From NCBI GenBank assembly GCA_900313015.1, contig OMPR01000013.1, positions 746,850 through 810,849 on the forward strand: a stretch of 64,000 nucleotides of DNA. Reading direction: 5' to 3'. This DNA is from Rhodobacteraceae bacterium EL53 (GTDB lineage: Bacteria; Pseudomonadota; Alphaproteobacteria; Rhodobacterales; Rhodobacteraceae). Below, piece after piece: positions 53,089 to 61,300 of the stretch. A program made the position numbers and the translations under genes. Position 1 is the first letter of the stretch, and the number at the start of each line of letters is the position of its first letter. Below the pieces are notes generated by a model that made no database searches, was not told where the DNA came from, and worked only from the letters and a program-made list of their open reading frames with translations.

Positions 53089-53895
53089 TGTCCTTGATCG
53101 GTATTACGGGGGACCACCCCCGTCACAAATACTTGGCCAACCAACTGGCCGAAGCGGGATTGCTGAGTGGTTGGGTTATTGAGCGCCGTAAACCCTTCAT
53201 GCCTGAATCTCCTGCCGGGTTGGGAGATGATCTTACGCGTTTGTTCAATCTGCACTTCAAGCGCCGTGAAGAGGCAGAAGAGCGGTTCTTTGGCACGCCA
53301 TCCGTGCCCAAGGATTTGCGGGTTCTGGATGTCACCCCTGAGACTCTGAACGATGTGGCAACGCGTGACTTTATTCGTGCGGGGAATCCAAATCTGGTAC
53401 TGTCTTATGGATGCCACAAGCTGACAGATCAGCTGATTGCCGAAGCAGGGTGTACTTTCTGGAACACCCACGGCGGGTTTTCACCGCAGTATCGCGGCGT
53501 GACGACGCATTTCTGGCCCAGCTATATGTTGGAACCCCAGATGACGGGTGTGACCATGCACGAAACCACCTCGCATATTGATGGTGGGGCAGTTATTCAC
53601 CAGAATGCGGCACTGGAATTGCATGCTGAGGACGGTCTGCACGATCCTGGCGGCCCGGACAGTGAAAGCCTATGCCGATGAAATTTCGGCTCTGCTGGGC
53701 AAGGCGCTACAGGGTGATCTGCCAGCCGGGCAGCCGCAGAAGACTTCGGGAAAAATTTGGATTGGTTCGGATTGGCGCCCTGAGCATTTGCGCCTGATCT
53801 ATGACACCTATGAAGACCGGATTTCGGCAGCAGCATTGCGTGGAGAGATCGAAGGGCGAGTGCCGACCTGCGTCAGCCTGCTCAAGGGATGCTGA
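53088..53895 (+). pseudogene. Formyltransferase gene with a single-base frameshift
   Basis: A sugar N-formyltransferase-like gene of about 269 codons. The first 183 codons include LVLSYGCHKLTDQLIAEAGC and FWNTHGGFSPQYRGVTTHFW (the N-x-H...P-x-x-R-G formyltransferase motif) and MTGVTMHETTSHIDGGAVIH. One extra base near 53646 then breaks the frame (HD then PGGPDSE). One frame over, the protein continues as LAARTVKAYADEISALLGKA and ends at 53893-53895. The catalytic core is before the break, so the truncated 197-residue product might retain activity, but the C-terminal part is lost. Such enzymes use 10-formyl-tetrahydrofolate to formylate an amino sugar. Confidence 0.78.
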
Positions 53896-53896
53896 G

Positions 53897-55228
53897 TCAG
53901 GCCTTGTGCACCCGAGACATATCCGCATCCAGCGTGCGGGCACAGACGTTGCGGGTGTCGATGATGAGCTTGGCGGTTCGGGTCAATGCTGCATAGTCAA
54001 CGCCATCATGATCGGTGACGATCACGACGGCATCATAGATCGCAAACTGTTCAGGGTTCCACGCCACCGAACGCCGCCCGGTGAGCTCGGGGTATTCGCG
54101 GGTGGATGGGATTTCGGCAGCAAGAGGGTCGTGATAAGATACCGATGCGTTGCGTTGTTCCAACAGGGCCATCAACCGCAGAGCCGGGCTTTCGCGGACA
54201 TCATCCACATTCTTCTTATAGGCTAGGCCCATGATCAGGATGTTGGCTCCACTCAGGGTTTGTGCCTGCTGTTGCTGCAATTGCTGTTCCAGAGCGTCGA
54301 CAACGCGGTTGGGCATATGGGTGTTTATTTCACCGGCGAGTTCGATGAACCGGGTGGTTTGGCCGTATTGGCGCGCCTTCCAGGTCAGGTAGAACGGGTC
54401 AATGGGGATGCAGTGCCCACCAAGCCCGGGGCCGGGATAAAACGGCATAAAACCAAAGGGTTTGGTCTTGGCGGCGTCGATCACTTCCCAGACGTCGATG
54501 TCCATTGCGCCATAGACTGTCTTAAGCTCGTTGGCCAAGGCGATGTTGACCGATCGAAAGATGTTTTCGGTCAACTTGGTGGCCTCGGCGACGCGGCTTG
54601 AAGACACTTCGACCACCTGATCAGAGAAAATGCCATAAAGGGCGGCGACCAAAGTGCGCGCCTGATCATCGTCGGCACCAACAACCTTGGGGATCTGGGC
54701 GGTGGCGAACTGCGCATTACCGGGATCTTCGCGTTCGGGGGAATACGCCAGCCAGAACTCTTGCCCCGACTGCAGGCCCGAGGTTTCGAGCAGTGGGCGG
54801 ACTTCTTCTTCGGTGGTGCCGGGGTAGGTTGTGCTTTCCAACACAACCAATTGGCCGGGACGCAGATAGCGGGCGATTTCGGTCGCGGTGGCGGTGACAA
54901 AGCCGAGATCGGGTTCCAACGTCTTGGTCAGGGGCGTGGGCACACAGATCAGGATGATATCGACGTCTTTCAGGCGGGACATATCCGACGTAGCAGCCAA
55001 TCGCCCCGTGGCGGTGGCATCCGTGATCCGTTTGGAAGGGATATGCTTGAGATAGGTCTCCCCTCGGGTTAGTCGCTCGGGTTTGCTGGGATCCAGATCA
55101 AAGCCCAGTACGCGTGCACCTGCCTCGACAAAAGTCAGGGCCAGAGGCAGGCCGACATAGCCCATGCCGATCACGCCGATCAGTGCGTCCTTAGATTTTA
55201 ACTGTGCGTGTAGCTGTTCAAAGGTCAT
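53897..55228 (-). CDS. UDP-HexNAc 6-dehydrogenase (WbpA/TviB type)
   Basis: A 443-residue nucleotide-sugar dehydrogenase. Rossmann motif IGVIGMGYVGLPLALTFVEA, SPEREDPGN, catalytic cysteine in YPGPGLGGHCIPIDPFYLTW (about residue 268), and GLAYKKNVDDVRESPALRLM. The GGHCIPIDP form marks the UDP-N-acetylglucosamine/galactosamine branch rather than Ugd. It makes a UDP-HexNAc uronic acid for the polysaccharide, using the UDP-GlcNAc from GlmU/GlmS. It converges with the formyltransferase (one base apart). The 55229-55480 interval upstream shows no supported gene. Confidence 0.92.
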   Translation of the reverse strand: MTFEQLHAQLKSKDALIGVIGMGYVGLPLALTFVEAGARVLGFDLDPSKPERLTRGETYLKHIPSKRITDATATGRLAATSDMSRLKDVDIILICVPTPLTKTLEPDLGFVTATATEIARYLRPGQLVVLESTTYPGTTEEEVRPLLETSGLQSGQEFWLAYSPEREDPGNAQFATAQIPKVVGADDDQARTLVAALYGIFSDQVVEVSSSRVAEATKLTENIFRSVNIALANELKTVYGAMDIDVWEVIDAAKTKPFGFMPFYPGPGLGGHCIPIDPFYLTWKARQYGQTTRFIELAGEINTHMPNRVVDALEQQLQQQQAQTLSGANILIMGLAYKKNVDDVRESPALRLMALLEQRNASVSYHDPLAAEIPSTREYPELTGRRSVAWNPEQFAIYDAVVIVTDHDGVDYAALTRTAKLIIDTRNVCARTLDADMSRVHKA

Positions 55229-55480
55229 AACTATCGTATTCTCCGATCATGCCTGAAAAGATCAGGCGTGAGTATTCAGTGGCAACTACCTGACCTCTCA
55301 AAAGATCAAAGCTTACGCTCCCGTTCCCTTTTGGCTCATGGTCTCTGGGACCGCAACACACAGGTCTAACGGAGTTGAGTGTCGCCGTCGGAGGTGCCGT
55401 GATCTCAGGCTGCAGAAGCGCGATTTCCCGGGCCGTATTCAAACCGAATTATGCAGGCAGGGTGTGGGTTTGCAGCATTG

Positions 55481-57127
55481 CTATGTTTTTAAGAATACAG
55501 AGGCTGCTTTTACAACATCGGGGCGATCTGGGGCCCGTTTTTGAGCTTCTTTGAACCAATTCAAGGCGCTGTCCGGATTATTCTGAGCCTGTTCGAGGCG
55601 CGCAAGAAACAGAAAAGCAGTAGTATACTCCGGATTTAAGGCAAGAGCACGCTGCGCCATAGTATTGGCTTCTTCTGTATTTTCTCGACCTGACCTGAGC
55701 AAAACTTGTGCCAAACTCAGAAATGTTTGTTCGGATGCGTCGTCATATTCTGCTGAATGACGTAAATGAGACAGGGCCGTTTTCATGTCTTTTGTGCTTA
55801 TTGCAGCCCGGGCCAAAAGCAGCAGAGCACGTCCTTCATAGCCGGGAACGCGTGCGGCAGCTTGTGCAAACTGAACGGCCAATTCGCGTGTTTCGCCAGT
55901 AAGGGGAAATAAAGATGCCGTTTTCAGCAAAACATCAGGGCCGCCACGCTTTAGGATTAGGTTCTGCTTAATTCCCAGACTGGCCGCGTGGGCAAGAATG
56001 TAGATACGTTCGTTCGAGGAAATATCGGTTCGCTCTGTTTTGTCGCGAAGCAAGACCTCAACAGTGTTTGCCAGTTGGTTGGTGGTGCGGTCCAGAAGGC
56101 TGGTTTGGCGCACAGAGGGCAAGACTTGATGCTCCAGCCCAGCCTTTGTTTTATTAGGGCGTCCTGAATGGGCTAGAATATGCTGTTTCAGACGTGCTTC
56201 GATTGCAGCGGTGTCGGTACTATCAACGAGATACGATTTGAAGAAAAACCCAAGTTGCCGCTTTATGCGATCAGATTGGGGGGGAGGTGTTTCAGTCAAT
56301 AGAGTTTCGAGGTCACTTAGATTATGTATTGGCTGGGTCATGTGCCGATATTCACTCGCAGCCATACTGTAAACTGGTTTTCCATGTAATAGCGCTTCGA
56401 TACCGACGCCTGAATTGGCGACAAGAACGTGGCTGCTACGCGCAATAAGTTTGTGGATCGATCCGTCGCTTAAATAGATGTTTGGTGTGTTGGCTGCTGT
56501 TTCAAGCCAAGTCTCTATTGCAGTTGAGTGGCAGAGCGGGTGCCTTTTGAGAACGATAGCTTTATTGTGGGTCGATGCAACTTTGATCAGAGCGCGGAGA
56601 GTATCGCTTTGTTCCCAAGGTTGGTGAAATAAAACACGATCTGCATCAACCTGCAAAGGGAAGAATATGAACTCTTTCAAAGAGGCCACTTCATTCTCAA
56701 GAGGCTCTTCTGATTGCGCCAGTTTGGAGAGGTTTGAAGCTGCAACGCTTGTCCGGTAATCCTTAATGAATTGCAAAGAATCTTCTAAATCAAAATTTTC
56801 ACCAGCCTTTTGTAACGTGGAATCTAGGGCTATTTGTGCCCACCCACTGTAGCCACACGAATCAAAAAACCAGAACCGTGAGAGTGCACTCGGCTTAAGG
56901 CTGTAGGTATTTTCTCCAACTTTATCAGCATGATAAGCATAACGGATTTCTCCATCATGGCATGTTTGTATGAGTTCTCCCGGAAATATCCGTGCACGTT
57001 CAACATTTAATTCAAGCCCAACCCTGAGTGCGGCTTGGATGACTCTTGTATATGTCTCTCGTATGATGTCGTGATCGCGATAGTGTTCTACGGAAAACTG
57101 ATTTGGAACATCCAAGTGCAATTTCAT
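55481..57127 (-). CDS. Capsule-type glycosyltransferase with C-terminal TPR repeats
   Basis: A 548-residue protein. The first ~330 residues are like Capsule_synth (KpsC/KpsS-type) transferases: RVLFHQPWEQSDTLRALIKV, AIVLKRHPLCHSTAIETWLE and SSHVLVANSGVGIEALLHGK. The last ~120 residues are TPR-like (LSLAQVLLRSGRENTEEANT, ALNPEYTTAFLFLARLEQAQ). The ATG at 57127 is preferred because the longer frame lacks a start signal. Base composition is more AT-rich than its neighbour, like the hydrolase-TPR part of the 44417 gene, so the two may share an origin. It probably adds a sugar to the exported polymer. Confidence 0.78.
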   Translation of the reverse strand: MKLHLDVPNQFSVEHYRDHDIIRETYTRVIQAALRVGLELNVERARIFPGELIQTCHDGEIRYAYHADKVGENTYSLKPSALSRFWFFDSCGYSGWAQIALDSTLQKAGENFDLEDSLQFIKDYRTSVAASNLSKLAQSEEPLENEVASLKEFIFFPLQVDADRVLFHQPWEQSDTLRALIKVASTHNKAIVLKRHPLCHSTAIETWLETAANTPNIYLSDGSIHKLIARSSHVLVANSGVGIEALLHGKPVYSMAASEYRHMTQPIHNLSDLETLLTETPPPQSDRIKRQLGFFFKSYLVDSTDTAAIEARLKQHILAHSGRPNKTKAGLEHQVLPSVRQTSLLDRTTNQLANTVEVLLRDKTERTDISSNERIYILAHAASLGIKQNLILKRGGPDVLLKTASLFPLTGETRELAVQFAQAAARVPGYEGRALLLLARAAISTKDMKTALSHLRHSAEYDDASEQTFLSLAQVLLRSGRENTEEANTMAQRALALNPEYTTAFLFLARLEQAQNNPDSALNWFKEAQKRAPDRPDVVKAASVFLKT

Positions 57128-57230
57128 GATCGTTATGTAGTTCCTGTATAACCGCCATAATGATTTAGTAATGCGCAAACTCTTACAAGGTAATCGCATA
57201 CATCATTATAGCTTGGAAGTATTCCAGAGC

Positions 57231-57990
57231 GGCTTTGTTGCACAAATCGGGTGAAGGGCGGCCTTCCCCTTACACCTAGACGGATTTAGCCTGCGGGCTC
57301 AGTGATAGGTATGCCAAGAGCCGTGTAGCGGTTGAGGACATCGTTGCGGGTAATGGCTCCGGCGCTTGTAGGCTTCCAAGGCTTTGCATTCTTGCGTGGC
57401 GGGATCACCGCATGGGCATCTTCTCTGGCGGCAATCGCCTCGTGGCATTTACGCGTATCATACGCCCCGTCTGCGGTGACACTGCCGATGTCCTGATCAA
57501 CTGAGATTTGGTTCAGAAGCTCTGGCAACACGGGAGCATCACCGATGTTGCTGCCGGTGACTTCGACGGCCCGAACCTCCAGTGTTTCCTCTTCGATGCC
57601 TATGTGTATCTTATGCCAAATACGCCGTTTAGCCCCGCCATGCTTGCGGGCATTCCATTCGCCTTCTCCCTCGGCCTTGATACCTGTGCTATCGATGAGG
57701 AGGTTCAGCGGCCTTGTGGCCCTCCACGATACGGCAGGCTCACGTTCAGTGTTTTCTGACGTCGGCAAAGGGTGCTGAAATCCGGCGCCGTCCAATCCAG
57801 CCCGACCAATCGCAGCAGGCTCTTCACGAACCCAGATGTCTGTCGAAGTGGCTGGCCAAACAGGACTTTCAGCGTCAGGCAAGTCTGAATGACGGCGTCA
57901 CTGAATTGCTGCTGCCGACCGCGCGTGCCGGTTGGTGGCGGTGTCCAAACCATCTCCGGATCAAACCAAATTTACAACGACCCGCGACGC
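57231..57990 (-). mobile_element. IS5-family element, copy 2: truncated deletion derivative
   Basis: The right inverted repeat GGCTTTGTTGCACAAATCGG starts at 57231. The transposase remnant (57286-57953, minus strand) matches copy 1 but lacks 207 bases: the sequence equivalent to 19508-19714 of copy 1, an in-frame loss of 69 codons that includes YHRRSRVET, with TG microhomology at the junction. It shares the copy 1 frameshift at LPYRGGPQG. It also has its own nonsense codon (TAA, 57972-57974) and is cut off at 57990, so the left inverted repeat is missing. Confidence 0.8.
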
Positions 57991-58318
57991 TGATCTGGCG
58001 GCCCAATTGTGCAGGGAAGCTGCTTTGTATTTCAGGCTTCGCTACAGCCTTTCGACGAAGGTACTGTGGGGGTAACGGCTTTTCCTGCATCAATATTTTA
58101 CACCAAGACGCAAAAGCTCGCCTCCAGTGTGCCCGGTTTTGCGGCTACCAATATATTAAAATGATACCAAAACTATCAATTAATTGACTCATGCCGTTTT
58201 AGCAGGCTCAATAGTTAATAAATAGATAAGATTTCTTGTTGGCATCGTTTGAATTGCCAAATTTATGAAAAATACCGGGGTTTTCTGAATAAATCCCCCT
58301 AATGGGAGGGATTCTCTG
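57991..58318. other. Gene-free leader of the RTX gene
   Basis: About 330 bases between the IS5 remnant and the RTX gene. The final 130 bases are AT-rich and must hold the RTX promoter; GGGAGG at 58304-58309 is the ribosome-binding site. A short minus-strand frame (LPPQYLRRKAVAKPE) overlaps the IS junction but is not recognised. Confidence 0.5.
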
Positions 58319-61300
58319 ATGGCGCACGAACCTGATGGTGTACTGGACAATGGCGCAACCCCATCAACGGCGGTTACCCTGAGCGGTGTCACCAACATTG
58401 ACGCTCAGCTGACAGGCCGAAAATGGACCGACTACGATCTGACATACAGCTTTGTTGATCTCGCATCAGATATATCCGCAGATTACGCCCTACTACCCTC
58501 TGTCATCGCAGGTTTTTCCGCCTTGAGCGCCGCACAGGAAACTGCCGCGCGCTATTGGTTTGACCAATACGCCAGCATTTCGGGGCTGACGTTCACCGAA
58601 CTTGATGGCCCCGAAGGCGCATTGAACGAGGACGAAGAAGCCACGATCAGGATGTTCAACAATTCCAACCAGGCCACGGCGTTTGGATACTACCCAGGCA
58701 ACTCTGCAATTGCAGGAGACACGTATTTTGGTGGGACCGGCGACAACCCCGCGCGATACAACTTTGACTGGGTGACTGTCGGGCACGAAATTGGACATAC
58801 TTTGGGTATGGATCACGGCCACGAGGGGTTGCTCCTGGAGCCCGACAACAATTCGTCCGAATATTCGATCATGACGTACCTGACATACGTGGGCGATCCG
58901 GGCGGGATCAATACGGCAGGTCCGGACAATAATCCGCAAACCCTGATGATGGCGGATATTCAGACTATACAGTACAATTACGGTGCGAATTTCGGCTTTA
59001 ACGCATCAAACACAACATACACGTTTTCGACCACGACCGGTGAGATGTTCGTTAATGGCGTTGGCCAGGTTGCAGGGACAGGCAACAAGATTTTCCGCAC
59101 GATCTGGGATGGTGATGGATTCGATACATACGACCTGTCAAATTATACCACAGACCTGCTGATTGATCTGCGTCCCGGAATGCATACGGATCTTGATGTC
59201 GGGGGCAATGCGCAACGCGCCGATCTGGATTTCTTCGGAACGCCCAACACTCATATGGCCCGCGGCCATATTTTCAACGCGATGCAGTACAACAACGATT
59301 CCCGTTCCCTGATCGAAAGCGCGATTGGTGGCTCTGGCAACGACTCGATTGTCGGTAATGACGGCAACAATGCTCTGAATGGTGGGTCTGGGGATGATAC
59401 GATCCTTGGGGGTGAGGGCAACGACACCATCACGGATGGATTGCCCTCTGGCGGCGGCGCTAGCACTCAGGGTAATGATATTATCAATGCCGGTGCTGGT
59501 AACGATATTGTTCGTGTGAATTATGTTTCTGGCCCCGGAAGCTACAATGGCGGGGCAGATACCGATACTCTGGATATCAGAGGAGACAATACCGCTTTCA
59601 TCGGCGTCAATGCGATAGACCTTGGTGCGGCGTCCTGGACGTCGTGGGGATCAACATTCTCACAGTTTGAACACATAACTGCGGGCAGTGGCGCGCATGA
59701 CATCACTGGGTCAAGCGACAATAATCAGGTCCAGGCAGGGGGGGGCAACGATACGATCCGCGGCGAAGGCGGCATTGATGTGCTCTACGGCCAAGGCGGG
59801 ATCGATCAGGTCTTTGGCGGTGCCGGAAACGATGTCATTCTAATCAACACAGGCGATGATGGCGTCGGCGAAACCTACGACGGGGGTGCGGACAGCGATA
59901 CTATACGGGTTATTGCCATTGGGGGGGGGACCATCTTCAATCTGCGCGATGACACGGTGACCTCGATCGAGCGTCTGGATTTCACCAATTTGTACAACGT
60001 GAGTGCGACGGTCGAAATGAATGCGTCGCAGGTGACGCTCGTCGAGATTCTGGCCACGGCGCATGTCGGAGACACCAACAAGCTGAACATATTCATGAAC
60101 GGCGCCTCGACGCTGGATTTGTCCGGTATCAGCATTTCCGGGTTCACCGAACCGGGCGATGGGGTGATGATTACCGGCGATACGATGCTCGCGCAGAACA
60201 TCATCGGCTCGATGGTCAATGACACGATCACGGGCGTTGGTGGTGAGAACACCATCGAGGGTGGTCTGGGCAACAACGACATGGATGGTGGCGCCAGTCG
60301 GAATGACACCGCATCTTATGCCGGGGCGGCCTCGGGCGTCACTGTGGATCTGGGGCTGACCACGGCTCAGAACACCGGTGGTGCTGGTACAGATACGTTA
60401 ACCAATTTCGAAAACCTTCTTGGGTCGGCCAACACGGATCATCTGACCGGTGATAATAATGACAACCGTATCGAAGGCGGTTTGGAAGCAGACACCATTA
60501 TGGGCCTAGGGGGCAAGGACACCCTACTTGGCGGTGAAGGGGACGACCTGATTAAAGGCGGCTTTGGTGAAGATGATCTTGATGGTGGTCTGGGAACCGG
60601 GGATACCCTGTCGTTTGAGGGCGAAGAGCGCCGGATAGTCGTTAATATGGGGCCCGGATCTGCCTCGGCTTTGTCTACTACGATTGATGTCACAATGGCT
60701 CCGACAACTTCTGCAGTGCTGGCCGCAGCAGAATTGGGCAACATCTACATCAACGTGCACACAGTGGATTTTACTTCTGGTGAATTGCGTGGGCAAGTTG
60801 GTCCTATTCTGAGCGATACCACCGTTGGGTTGGTGCGCACGGTTGTATTTGAAAATATCGCTCTGGACCCAGCAAACGAAGTGCCGCCTGTCGTGTCAAA
60901 TGCCAGTGGCATTGCGACCCTGACGATGGTCGACGACAATGGAACGGTAACCTATTCCATAGGCATGGTGATGGGCGGCATTGTAAATGAGACTCTGATA
61001 ACCGGAGCTCATCTTCATGAGGCCGCAGCGGGCTCAAATGGCGGTGTGGTTGCGAACATTCTGGGGGCCGGAGGGGTCGTATCAAATTCGTACGAACGGG
61101 ACACGATTGCGAACTTCGAAAATGTGATAGGCGGCAACGGGTCTGATAATCTGAACGGGGATGCGCTGTCGAACCGACTTGAAGGCGGTCGTGGCTACGA
61201 CACCATGGATGGTGGAACCGGTGGTCCCGATACTATGGTTGGTGGGCTTGGACTAGACACATATATCATCAGAAACGCGGGCGATACGATCATCGAGGTG

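Noticed and set aside
55218..55442. 74-codon frame upstream of the WbpA-like dehydrogenase
   Set aside because: It overlaps the dehydrogenase start and has no recognisable domain or start signal.
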